Shown piece after piece: positions 1-7,618 of a DNA stretch of 22,247 nt (position 1 is its first letter; every line of letters starts with the position of its first letter). A program made the position numbers and the translations under genes. Origin of the DNA: CAYXDO01 sp964463485. Its GTDB lineage: Bacteria; Myxococcota; Kuafuiibacteriia; Kuafuiibacteriales; Kuafuiibacteriaceae. Location of the stretch: contig CAYXDO010000178.1 in NCBI GenBank assembly GCA_964463485.1, positions 1-22,247 on the forward strand. The letters run 5' to 3'. The notes below the pieces were generated by a model. It did not search any database and had not been told where the DNA came from. It worked only from the letters and a program-made list of their open reading frames with translations.

Positions 1-83
1 TTCGCGTCCAAAGTCTTGCCAGATCGTGCGCGAACTTTGGGAGAAAGAGACTAACACCGCGGCGGTCCGTGCAACATATACTG
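1..83. other. Noncoding segment at the window edge
   Basis: No gene is supported here. The segment follows the 3' end of the minus-strand lipoprotein gene. A 7-bp inverted repeat, CCAAAGT at 8-14 and ACTTTGG at 34-40, with a 19-nt loop could form a weak hairpin downstream of that gene. It lacks a T-run, so I do not call a terminator. Confidence 0.4.
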
Positions 84-1361
84 TCACCGATGAGCGGCTC
101 GATCTCCCTCGAGGCCGATCAGCGTCGTGACGCCCGCGAAGTCACCCAGGATCAACGCGAGGTCCCCGACGGTCGCCACGGAAAAGACCCGTTCGAGCTC
201 CGCGAGCATGGGTGCGCAGGTCGGGTCGACCTGCCAGACGCCTTGAACGTTGCCCTGGTCCCCGAGGCCGAAGAGCTGGCCTTCGAGCTGGAAGAAGGAC
301 CAGAGGTCTCCGAGCGGAGTATCGAGCCCGCGCCACGCGTCGGGCCCGTTCAGATAAACGAAGTGCTCTGCGGTACCGACGATGATTCCGTACCCAGGCT
401 CGACGTCTACCAGTACGGGCTGTCCTTCGGCGGCGCTCGAAACTCGCCCGACGAACGGAATCACGGACTCTCCATCCTCGTCGACCTGGCGCAGGTTGAA
501 GAGGTCGGTCGTACCAGTCATCCACACTCTGCCCGGCGCGATCGCGGCCATCCTGACTCGGGTGGGTCCACGCAGGGGTGTCTCGGGAGCCCGGGCGTGC
601 CAGGCCCCTCTGCGCAGTTGGTAGACGGCGCCGCTCGAGGTCATTGCCCAAAGCTCCGGCTCGGCGCTCGCGCCCCCCGCGAGCGCGGACGGAAGGCCGA
701 GCGGAAACGGCGCCGCCTCCGCGAACCCGCGGGCGGACGAACCAAAACTCACTCTCCCCGTCGAGTCGACGAGCCAAACCAACTCGGCCGCGGGTTGGGA
801 CGCGATTCTTCCACGTGGCCAGCGATCGCTCCCCGGAACCGGAGTGGGCTCGAGCTCCCGACCGACGTGCACGAACCCAGAGGTCGTGGCGACGAGGCCC
901 AAATCACCGTCCGGCACCACACCGATGGCCGTACCCTCGAGCACTCTGGGGCGAATCGAGAGCGGCAGGCAGCGTGACCTCGCGGGAAGTCGAACATCCA
1001 AGAACGCGCCCGAGAGGGGCGCCTCGACGAAGCCAGACTCGTCATCGTTCAACTGGAAGACGCGGCTCGGGTTCGGCAAAGGGTCTCCGTCCGAAACGAG
1101 GCTGAGCGCTCCCTTCTCCAGGTCCAACTCAGCCGGCGTTTGAGAGTAGGCGAGCACCGCCAGCCGGAGGGAGTCCGACGTCACCACGATGCGCGCGGCC
1201 GGGCTGACTTCGTAGACCCGCCCAGTGATGCCGCCCTCGCGCTGATCGAGGACGATCATCGTCGCGGCGTCGGCGAGCTCGAGCTGGGTCGTCCGAGGCG
1301 GCGAACAACCCGTGGCGAGGAAGAGAGCCGCCAGCCAACGAGCTCCACTCGGGCAACCCAT
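84..1361 (-). CDS. Lipoprotein, beta-propeller-like, function unknown
   Basis: I start the protein at the ATG at 1361 (425 residues), because a typical lipoprotein signal follows: a hydrophobic stretch and lipobox LATGC with the lipidated Cys at residue 19. A longer reading from 1472 adds 37 residues of polar leader in front of this signal and is unlikely. After the signal, residues about 30-135 form a domain that resembles the start of the neighbouring beta-helix lipoprotein (shared pattern around ELDL..G near residues 78-84). Residues about 140-425 contain repeated short strands with Gly, Trp and Asp turns, such as LVWLVDS, ELWAMTSSGAVYQL and RVWMTGTTDLF. This suggests a beta-propeller or other all-beta repeat fold. 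It is probably anchored in the outer membrane or periplasm. No catalytic motif is visible. Lipoprotein call fairly sure, propeller fold tentative. Confidence 0.72.
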   Translation of the reverse strand: MGCPSGARWLAALFLATGCSPPRTTQLELADAATMIVLDQREGGITGRVYEVSPAARIVVTSDSLRLAVLAYSQTPAELDLEKGALSLVSDGDPLPNPSRVFQLNDDESGFVEAPLSGAFLDVRLPARSRCLPLSIRPRVLEGTAIGVVPDGDLGLVATTSGFVHVGRELEPTPVPGSDRWPRGRIASQPAAELVWLVDSTGRVSFGSSARGFAEAAPFPLGLPSALAGGASAEPELWAMTSSGAVYQLRRGAWHARAPETPLRGPTRVRMAAIAPGRVWMTGTTDLFNLRQVDEDGESVIPFVGRVSSAAEGQPVLVDVEPGYGIIVGTAEHFVYLNGPDAWRGLDTPLGDLWSFFQLEGQLFGLGDQGNVQGVWQVDPTCAPMLAELERVFSVATVGDLALILGDFAGVTTLIGLEGDRAAHR

Positions 1362-1576
1362 CGAGCGCTTCGCAGTCACGCGCAGGAGCTCAGGTCGCAG
1401 CCTGCGACGGTCATCGACTCGATTGTCGGCATCAAAGTCGAGCAAGTGTGAATTCGAACATTTGCCCTCCACCGAGCCCGCTCCTCGAAATCACCCTGTC
1501 GTCTGGGTTGCAGTACGCGACGGGGCTGGGCATCCGCAGATTCCGTCACTCCACGAGGTGCCCACGAAATGTACAA

Positions 1577-1595
1577 ACAGGCAAGATCAGCCTGT
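1577..1595 (-). terminator. Possible weak terminator after the beta-helix gene
   Basis: ACAGGC (1577-1582) and GCCTGT (1590-1595) pair around a 7-nt loop. Read on the minus strand, the hairpin lies about 50 nt past the stop of the 1646-4348 gene and is followed by a short T-rich stretch (TTGTAC). The stem is short and the T-tract poor, so this is tentative. Confidence 0.3.
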
Positions 1596-1633
1596 GCTCA
1601 CGGGTGCTCACGGGTGCTCACGGGTGGTCACAG
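1594..1633. repeat. 10-bp tandem repeat, four units
   Basis: The unit GTGCTCACGG occurs three times exactly and a fourth time in diverged form, end to end. It lies 13 bp beyond the 3' end of the beta-helix lipoprotein gene, in the gap before the next minus-strand gene. The 10-bp period is close to one helical turn. Confidence 0.85.
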
Positions 1634-1645
1634 GGCAGGCGCGGC

Positions 1646-4348
1646 CTATGGGATCGCAAAGGTCTCCCGATTCAGCCGGTAGGCGACGCGGTGCATGAAG
1701 AGCTTGGGGTCGTAAGCCACGCCGCGAAGCTCGAGACCGATGCGGTTGCCTTTGACGGTCCCGTCTCGAACGTCGAGGACGGCAGCATTTCCTTCGACCG
1801 CTCCCGCGAACACGAGCCCCGAGATTTCGTTGTCGTCGACGACGAACCGCCTTGCGCGCAGCGTGCCGCTTCCCGACACCAAGAGCGCGCCTCCTCCGGG
1901 CCCCGCCTTCAAGTCCTTTACGCGCAGATCGTCGAAGTTGCCCTCCGCGTCTCCCTGAGTCGTGACTCCGAGGCCCGACCCGCCCAACACTTCGACTCGC
2001 GAAAAGGCAGCTCGGGCGAAGTGGTGGATCGCGACACCGGCATCGCGCGCGCCCTCGATCCGGACGTCGGAGGCGAACAGAGACTGCGGGATCTGGCCCT
2101 CCGTATCGACGAAGAACGCGGTGCCTCCGCCTTGGATCGAGGCGCGCTCGATCCTCGAGACGCCCTTCGACATGAAAGGGATCGCGATCTCTCCGTCAGC
2201 CTCGAGAACCTCCACGTCGGAGACCGTGGCCGTCCCGCTCGCGAGCGACACTCCGAAGAGAAATCGCCCTCCGATCATACTCACTCTCCTCACCGAGGCG
2301 AGCCCGCCTTGGATCATGAGCCCCGATCCCTGCCCAGGCTCCGAGCCATTGGAGCGAATGATGACGTCCTTGGCGTCGAGGTCGCCGCCTTGACCTAGGA
2401 TGCCGACGTCATTGGGGTTCCAAACACGGAAGCGCTCGAGGCGTAGGGTCCCGTTCGAGACGATCCCCGAGCCGAGGTCGGCGAAGACCTCGAGGTCCGA
2501 GAGCTCCGCGGAGGCAGACGCAGTCAGGACCGCTCCGTTCTGACTGTCGCGGACGAAGACTCGCGTCGCCTCTGCAAAGCCCAACTCATCACTCAGAATC
2601 GCGCTGGCCGCAGACTCGACGACGAGGTCGGTCGCGTGAGCTCTCCCGGTACCCACTACCCGAACCCCGTCTCCGAGCCCTCGCGCGATCATCACTTCCT
2701 GGACGTGGACGCTTCCCGCGCAGACCAGCACGCCGAAGCCCGGCGCGCCCACGCGGCCGGTGTCGCTGATGAAGGCACGCCTGATCGACGAGCGAGTGGA
2801 GGTCGAGCACGACTGAACGCCGAACTCGGTGCCGCCCGCCGACACGAGCTCGGCGTCGAGGGTCGAGCTGTCGATGAGCAGCGCGAGGCCGCCGCTTCGT
2901 AGGCCGGAACGAACGTGTGAGCTCTGGAGGTGGAGAGTTGCCGAGCGTTCGGCGTAAAACGCGACGCCCAGCGGCTCACGAGCGACGGAGTCGACTACGT
3001 TCACCGTCGCCGAGCCCGTCGCCGCCAGGCCCGCACCTGCGTGAATCGACAGGCCTCGTGCCTCCAACGTCGCGTTGTCGCCGATCAGCACCGACCAATC
3101 CGAGGCGCCACGGAGCTCGACGTCCTCGAGCTCAGCTTCACCTCGAACCAAGAGACTCACCGCAGCCTCGGAGAAGATCGCCCGGCGAAGTCTCAGGGCG
3201 CCGTCCACGGCGACGGCTCCGCGAGAGCTCACGGCCACGTCCGCGAGCTCGGCAGACGCGCCCGCCACGAGGTCGACCTGAGGACTGGATTGGTAATGCA
3301 GATTTCGAACGGTCACTCCGCGGCCAGAGATGGTGAGGTTGCCGGTGAGTCGGGTCCCCGACACACAGGCCCCCACGAGCGACACGCCGTCGGAGAGAAA
3401 GGTAGGACCTCCGAAATCTCCCGTCGACAGCGCCACCGAGGTGCCTGGAGTGGCCCGCTCCAGCGCGCTCCAGATGGAGGCGAATGGGTTCAGGATCGAC
3501 CCGTCTCCCCCGGCTGGGGCCCCGGCCCGGACATAGAGCGCCGGCTCGGGGACCGTCGGAAAGCTCCCGTCGGCCGGGCACGGGGTCCCGATCGGTCGGC
3601 ACTCACCGCTGAGTCCAAACTGACCCTCGAACTCGGAGCAGCCCAGCAGGGGAGGCACGGTTGGAGGCTCGCAGACGGTCAGGCCAGGGGTGAGCTCGAC
3701 GGGACCCCAGGTCGGCGCGCAAGCCCCAAAGCGAGGCCGCTCAGGCGGCGCCGCGGGGTCGGGCCGCGACGGCGACGAGAGCGGGCTCGGCTCGCAAGGA
3801 ATCGAGCAGTACAGGTCCTCTTCTGAGACCTCGACGTCCCCGAAGCACCCTCGTTTCGCGCAGCGGTCGCGGTCGATGACCGGCAACCGCACGAGGCGGA
3901 CAGTCTCCGGATCGGCGGAGCTCGACCAATTCGGATCGCCGCGCAGCAGCGCGACCGACGAAATCGGAGTCGGGATGCCACGCGTAGCCTCGGTACGCGG
4001 GTCCGCTGGCTCGATACCCCCGGACACCAGATCGAGCTCCTCGAGACTTCGCGCCAAGAAAAACACGCTGAGCGCTTCGCCGAAATCGTCGTAAGACGCC
4101 TCGAATCGATCGCCCTCGCCGGCCCGAATACTCACGACCTCGCCGAAGCGGCCGACGATCAGGAAGGACTTCGTACCCTCTGGAGTGGAGAGCGGCGGCG
4201 CCGACACGCCGCAGGCGCCCGCGAGCCCGACCACCCAAAACAAACCCAGACGGCTCACCAAACCCAGGCGACTCACCGAACCCAGACGGCTCACCAAACC
4301 CAGGCGACTCACCGAACCCAGGCGACTCACCGAACCCAGACGACTCAC
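1646..4348 (-). CDS. Large right-handed beta-helix lipoprotein
   Basis: About 900 residues. The open frame allows a TTG start at 4372 or a GTG at 4348. I prefer 4348 because GGGGA precedes it by three bases, though every repeat unit that follows also carries an in-frame GTG. The N-terminus is six copies of a VSRLG[S/L] hexapeptide, then a hydrophobic segment FWVVGLAGAC that fits a lipobox (Cys 54 from the TTG, 46 from the GTG). Next comes a domain similar to the start of the neighbouring lipoprotein, a Cys/Pro-rich linker, and a DUF1565-like entry (YVRAGAPAGGDGSILNPFAS). About 550 residues of short beta-strand rungs follow, typical of parallel beta-helix (pectate-lyase-like) proteins. No pectinase active site was recognised. 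It is probably a cell-surface or periplasmic protein. The helix fold is fairly sure, the ligand unknown. Confidence 0.82.
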   Translation of the reverse strand: MSRLGSVSRLGSVSRLGLVSRLGSVSRLGLVSRLGLFWVVGLAGACGVSAPPLSTPEGTKSFLIVGRFGEVVSIRAGEGDRFEASYDDFGEALSVFFLARSLEELDLVSGGIEPADPRTEATRGIPTPISSVALLRGDPNWSSSADPETVRLVRLPVIDRDRCAKRGCFGDVEVSEEDLYCSIPCEPSPLSSPSRPDPAAPPERPRFGACAPTWGPVELTPGLTVCEPPTVPPLLGCSEFEGQFGLSGECRPIGTPCPADGSFPTVPEPALYVRAGAPAGGDGSILNPFASIWSALERATPGTSVALSTGDFGGPTFLSDGVSLVGACVSGTRLTGNLTISGRGVTVRNLHYQSSPQVDLVAGASAELADVAVSSRGAVAVDGALRLRRAIFSEAAVSLLVRGEAELEDVELRGASDWSVLIGDNATLEARGLSIHAGAGLAATGSATVNVVDSVAREPLGVAFYAERSATLHLQSSHVRSGLRSGGLALLIDSSTLDAELVSAGGTEFGVQSCSTSTRSSIRRAFISDTGRVGAPGFGVLVCAGSVHVQEVMIARGLGDGVRVVGTGRAHATDLVVESAASAILSDELGFAEATRVFVRDSQNGAVLTASASAELSDLEVFADLGSGIVSNGTLRLERFRVWNPNDVGILGQGGDLDAKDVIIRSNGSEPGQGSGLMIQGGLASVRRVSMIGGRFLFGVSLASGTATVSDVEVLEADGEIAIPFMSKGVSRIERASIQGGGTAFFVDTEGQIPQSLFASDVRIEGARDAGVAIHHFARAAFSRVEVLGGSGLGVTTQGDAEGNFDDLRVKDLKAGPGGGALLVSGSGTLRARRFVVDDNEISGLVFAGAVEGNAAVLDVRDGTVKGNRIGLELRGVAYDPKLFMHRVAYRLNRETFAIP

Positions 4349-4349
4349 C
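4242..4349. repeat. Six 18-bp tandem repeats in a lipoprotein signal peptide
   Basis: Six end-to-end units of 18 bp (consensus GAACCCAGGCGACTCACC on the plus strand), differing at only a few positions. On the minus strand each encodes VSRLG plus Ser or Leu, and each contains an in-frame GTG (first bases at 4348, 4330, 4312, 4294, 4276 and 4258). The array forms the positively charged n-region directly before the hydrophobic core of the signal peptide. Confidence 0.95.
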
Positions 4350-4482
4350 GGTCCCCAGCGCAGCCGCGACAAGGGATGATTCGCCGCGGACGTCTAAGTA
4401 CGAGTCCCCGCGGATTCGTGACCAGGCGAGAGACCACGGAGAGCACCGAGCCGAAGCCCACAGAGCACACAGATGATTGCTG

Positions 4483-4503
4483 AAAAAGGCGATTTTGGTC
4501 GCC
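4483..4503 (-). terminator. Candidate intrinsic terminator of the vWA-HAD operon
   Basis: On the minus strand the sequence reads GGCGA, loop CCAAAA, TCGCC, then TTTTT. This 5-bp GC-rich stem with a five-T tail lies about 190 nt beyond the stop of the HAD phosphatase gene and upstream of the beta-helix gene. The shape is right, but the stem is short. Confidence 0.45.
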
Positions 4504-4533
4504 GCACGTGATCGGCATGGGCTCACGGGCGAA

Positions 4534-4582
4534 TCGGGCACGGGCTCGGGCACGGGCTCGGGCTCGGGCACGGGCAGGGCAC
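4534..4582. repeat. GGGCAC/GGGCTC hexamer array
   Basis: About eight tandem hexamers, mixing GGGCAC and GGGCTC. The array begins after GAATCGGGCAC, an edge shared almost exactly with the arrays near 20685 and 20912. Noncoding. Confidence 0.8.
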
Positions 4583-4694
4583 AGACACGTCATGAGTTTC
4601 GGAGCCTTTTTCTGACGTCCTGAGGGACGAATTTGAAGGTGCTCCAGTTCGTCGTGACACAGGAGTGGTAGGTAGCACACTGGTGGAACCGAGG

Positions 4695-5660
4695 TCAAAA
4701 CGCCGGCTGTACGACGAACCCTTTTCCGAGGGCGACCGTTCGGAGCTCCTCCGAGCCTCTGTCGATGAGCACGGCGAGGTCGGTCGCGTCGGTCAACATC
4801 TCGAGGTCCGTCCGGGAGTCACCGATCGCGAACACCGGGACTCTTCCTCCCGGCGGGATGCGAGTCCGGATCGCCTGCACTTTGCCCCCGCGGTAGGTCA
4901 CCGGCGGCAGCACCCGCGCCGTGAGGGGCCCCTTCTCGGCGACTCGGATCCCGATGACTCGGTCGCGCGACAGACCGAGCCGGGGAGCGACCTCCCGGAC
5001 GAGCCATTCGGCCGACGCGGTGACGATGAATACGTCGAACCCATGGGCGTCGAGCGTGGCGATGAGGTCGACCATTTCCGCTCGAATCCGGATCCCGCGC
5101 GAGACCGTGACGTCGCCGACGGTGACCTTCTCCAAGGGCTCGGTGAGCGCGACCCCGAGTAACTTCGCGGCAAACTGAGTCAAGGTCTCGCGTTCGTTCC
5201 CGGCGTAGAGCTGCGCGAGCCACGCGTAGGCGGCCTGCTCGTCACGGTCCTCCAGGGCCGAGTACACTTGATGCACGAGGGTCCGCGCCGCCGAGCTGGT
5301 CGATACTTTCTTCGGGTCGAGCTGACTTTTGAGGTCTTCGGGCAGCGCATCGGCCGAAGCAGGCGTGGGTTTGATGAGTCCCACCTCGAGGCCGAAATCG
5401 AGCGCCCGTTCGCCGAGATCGTTCACGATGATGGTGTTGTCGAAGTCGAACACGGCGAGCGGCCGCTTGCAGCGGTCGAAGCCGTCTCCTTTCGCACCAC
5501 GCCGCTCGATGAGTGAATTCAGCGCGTCGAAGGTCGCTGGAGCCCAACGGCCGCGGGTGAGCTTCTTCGATGGGTCGAGTCGATGAGTCTCGACACACTC
5601 GGTCATCGACTTCGGAATGGGCGCTCCTTGAAGAAGGAGTGAGAACAAGACTCCGATCAT
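4695..5660 (-). CDS. HAD-superfamily phosphatase with putative export signal
   Basis: The ATG at 5660 overlaps the TGA of the preceding gene as ATGA, which fixes the start and implies translational coupling. An 87-residue Arg-rich extension further upstream is out-of-frame reading of the neighbour and was dropped. The 321-residue protein has a short hydrophobic N-terminus (IGVLFSLLLQGAP) that may be a signal peptide. HAD motifs follow in order: DFDNT at 72-76 (nucleophile Asp72, acid/base Asp74), motif II VTAS at 213-216, a Lys near 260, and GDSRTD at 280-285 for the metal. A helical cap lies between motifs I and II, as in the phosphoserine- and phosphorylcholine-phosphatase branch of the family. 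The substrate cannot be read from sequence. It is last in an operon of exported proteins, which fits periplasmic action. Confidence 0.87.
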   Translation of the reverse strand: MIGVLFSLLLQGAPIPKSMTECVETHRLDPSKKLTRGRWAPATFDALNSLIERRGAKGDGFDRCKRPLAVFDFDNTIIVNDLGERALDFGLEVGLIKPTPASADALPEDLKSQLDPKKVSTSSAARTLVHQVYSALEDRDEQAAYAWLAQLYAGNERETLTQFAAKLLGVALTEPLEKVTVGDVTVSRGIRIRAEMVDLIATLDAHGFDVFIVTASAEWLVREVAPRLGLSRDRVIGIRVAEKGPLTARVLPPVTYRGGKVQAIRTRIPPGGRVPVFAIGDSRTDLEMLTDATDLAVLIDRGSEELRTVALGKGFVVQPAF

Positions 5661-6397
5661 GGAGTAGTCTCCGCGGTCGAAGTCGGGGGAACGACCTCGG
5701 CTGCGGAAGGAGGCGGATCCTGTTCGACGGGCGGGGTCGACGGGACCGCCTCGGTCGTCGTGGCAGTCCTCACGGGAGGCGCATCGGCGTAGGGCCAGAT
5801 TTTGAGGTTGTCCCAGCGGACTCGATTCTGCCAGTTGGAGAGGGCGAGTCGATCGTGGCCTGGCCCGTCGAGGGGCTGAGGATCTTCGAAGGAGAGGTAG
5901 GGTCGTCCGTCGACCAGCCACTTGATCGAGCCTCCCTTTTTCTCGATCCGCCAGCGATACGTTCGGTTTCCCACCGCGTTGGTGGGTTTCTTTTCCTTTC
6001 GATCAGCGCCGTGCTCGTCGAGGCGCGCGATGGAGGATATCTTGTTGGACCAGCCGCCGTAGATGAACACGTAGCCCGAGGCGTGGGCGCGGCCGTTGGT
6101 CATGAGCTCGATCTTCGAGTCCACTTCGGCGGTCTCGCTGTGGACATCGACCTCGACGACGACGTCCTTCGGGAGCGCGGCGCGCAGGAAGCAGGGTGCG
6201 TTGTTGGCACCGGTCGAGTACGCGTACCCATCGCGGAGGGTCCAGTGCCCGCCGCTCGGGAACCAGTTGGGTCCGAGCTCGGCGCGGGTAAAGTCGTCAG
6301 AGAAAGGCACCGGCGCGAGGGTCTCGGGGGGCTGGCAAGCTCCGAGTGAGAGAGTGAGTACGGCTCCCCGCAAGGGCGTCAGCGCAAGTCTTCGCAT
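5657..6397 (-). CDS. Lipoprotein with laminin-G/DUF1080-like domain
   Basis: I start at the ATG at 6397 (246 residues), because a lipoprotein signal follows directly and ends in LGAC (Cys21). The start lies inside the last 19 bases of the preceding Cys-rich gene, so the two are probably coupled. The stop overlaps the ATG of the HAD gene. Residues about 30-200 look like a concanavalin-type jelly-roll domain of the DUF1080 or laminin-G kind. Visible markers are FSDDFTRAELGPNWF near the start, a GYVFIYGGW segment, WRIEKKGGSIKWLVDGRPY, and a final WDNLKIW. Such domains usually bind carbohydrate or act in glycan breakdown. The last 45 residues are Pro/Thr/Ser-rich and probably a flexible tail. No catalytic residues are assigned. 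Confidence 0.8.
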   Translation of the reverse strand: MRRLALTPLRGAVLTLSLGACQPPETLAPVPFSDDFTRAELGPNWFPSGGHWTLRDGYAYSTGANNAPCFLRAALPKDVVVEVDVHSETAEVDSKIELMTNGRAHASGYVFIYGGWSNKISSIARLDEHGADRKEKKPTNAVGNRTYRWRIEKKGGSIKWLVDGRPYLSFEDPQPLDGPGHDRLALSNWQNRVRWDNLKIWPYADAPPVRTATTTEAVPSTPPVEQDPPPSAAEVVPPTSTAETTP

Positions 6398-7611
6398 GAG
6401 ACGCCCTGGATGGGTCCGCAGGCAGCGCCCAGCACGCAGCCGCCGCCTTGACACGAGAGCGAGCAATCAGCGGGGCTCTGGCATGATCGACCGGTTCCCA
6501 GGCAGGTGCCTGCTCTGCACAAGCAGTCTCCCGGGCCGTTGCATTGGGTCAGCCCATCGGTCACGCAGACCTTGCCTCCGAGGCCGAGATCCGCGCAGAG
6601 CGGCAAGTCCTGACATTGCGAGTCCGAGACGCAGGATTGACCTTGAGGCCACTGACACTGGCCGGGTCCCGAGCCCTCACAGCGCAAGAACGAACAGTCG
6701 GAGTCCATCTGACAAGGCTGGAGCCCGAGGCCGCCGCACGTCTTCAGGACACAGGTCGCGGGCGCGGCGCGCTCGAACACGGTGTTGCAGTCGGTATCGG
6801 TCGCGCAGGTGCAGTTTCCGCGAACGTCACCCTCGCCGATCACACACTGCCGGCCCCCGCCTCCGCACTCGGCGGGGGTCGTGCAGAGGGCCTGAGTGAG
6901 CAAGATGATGGGCCCGCAGCCGTACCCATTCGGGCAGTCGGCCTCCTGTTGGCAGTTCACGCCGCAGTAGTATTCTGTGCCCTGAGAAGGGTCCGAGGGG
7001 TCGTAGTTGACGTTGATCAGGCAATAGTTCTGCGCCGACCCACACTGGCCTGGGAGATTGTCACACGGAGCGCAGTGGTTCGGGTCGTTGTCGCGGGCGC
7101 ACGAGCCATTCATACATCTCTCTCCGAAGGCGCAGAACGACTTATCGCCGCACTTGCCTTGAATACAGGCGCCGAGGGCCGCGCCGGCGGCTTTCTCGCA
7201 CACGTTGTAGAGCGGGCAGTCTCCGTCGTCGCGGCAGCCATCGACGCAGCGGGTTTCGGCAGCGTTACAGACCTGGCCGGGCACGCAGTGCACGTCCGTG
7301 CCACACGCGGTGCGATCGACGCAAACGCCCGTGGCGACGTTGCAGAACTTGGAGGCTTCGCAGTCCGAGTTGCTCACACACCCGGCTCGTTCCTGACAGA
7401 TGCCTTGTGTGTTGCAGAATTGGCCTTCCTCACAAGATTCGTCGTTACGGCACACGCACAACCCGCCGCGGCAGAGGTACCCTGAAGGGCAGGTCGTGTT
7501 CTCGGAGCACTCCCCGGTGAATTGGGGCTGCTGAGTACAGGCCTGCTGAGCACCAGCCAAGAGAGTGCCGGCGAATAGGATCCACAGGGGAAGGAGGAGG
7601 TATCGTTTCAT
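6379..7611 (-). CDS. Cys-rich secreted repeat protein
   Basis: 410 residues, starting with MKRYLLLPLWILFAGTLLAG, a clear export signal. A Cys follows at AQQAC, but the Gln before it does not fit a lipobox well, so simple secretion is as likely as lipidation. The rest is built of short units with the pattern C-x-(S/N)-D-x-D/E-C-x5-C-x5-7-C, for example CVSNSDCEASKFCN, CRDDGDCPLYNVCE and CQMDSDCSFLRC. This pattern is common in large Cys-rich surface proteins of myxobacteria and resembles Dickkopf-like disulphide modules. The many paired Cys imply folding in an oxidising compartment. It sits 7 bp after the vWA lipoprotein, which also has such a module, so the two may form one surface complex. 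No enzymatic motif is seen. Confidence 0.85.
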   Translation of the reverse strand: MKRYLLLPLWILFAGTLLAGAQQACTQQPQFTGECSENTTCPSGYLCRGGLCVCRNDESCEEGQFCNTQGICQERAGCVSNSDCEASKFCNVATGVCVDRTACGTDVHCVPGQVCNAAETRCVDGCRDDGDCPLYNVCEKAAGAALGACIQGKCGDKSFCAFGERCMNGSCARDNDPNHCAPCDNLPGQCGSAQNYCLINVNYDPSDPSQGTEYYCGVNCQQEADCPNGYGCGPIILLTQALCTTPAECGGGGRQCVIGEGDVRGNCTCATDTDCNTVFERAAPATCVLKTCGGLGLQPCQMDSDCSFLRCEGSGPGQCQWPQGQSCVSDSQCQDLPLCADLGLGGKVCVTDGLTQCNGPGDCLCRAGTCLGTGRSCQSPADCSLSCQGGGCVLGAACGPIQGVSCEDLR

Positions 7612-7618
7612 GTCGGGC

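Larger units (their letters stand above)
4373..4694. other. Noncoding interval between two minus-strand units
   Basis: This 322-bp gap holds a candidate terminator for the upstream operon (4483-4503) and a degenerate GGGCAC/GGGCTC array (4534-4582). Near the beta-helix gene there is an imperfect dyad: CCGCGGAC at 4384-4391 against GTCC..CCGCGG at 4404-4413. The frame of the downstream gene is closed by a TAG at 4394-4396. A promoter for the beta-helix gene is expected here, but I see no convincing -35/-10 pair. Confidence 0.5.

Noticed and set aside
1448..3826. Long plus-strand frames opposite the beta-helix gene
   Set aside because: Charged, low-complexity translations without signals or motifs; the minus strand has a lipoprotein signal and regular beta-helix rungs.
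4373..4694. Small RNA gene in the gap
   Set aside because: Only a terminator-like hairpin is visible, with no matching promoter or conserved fold.
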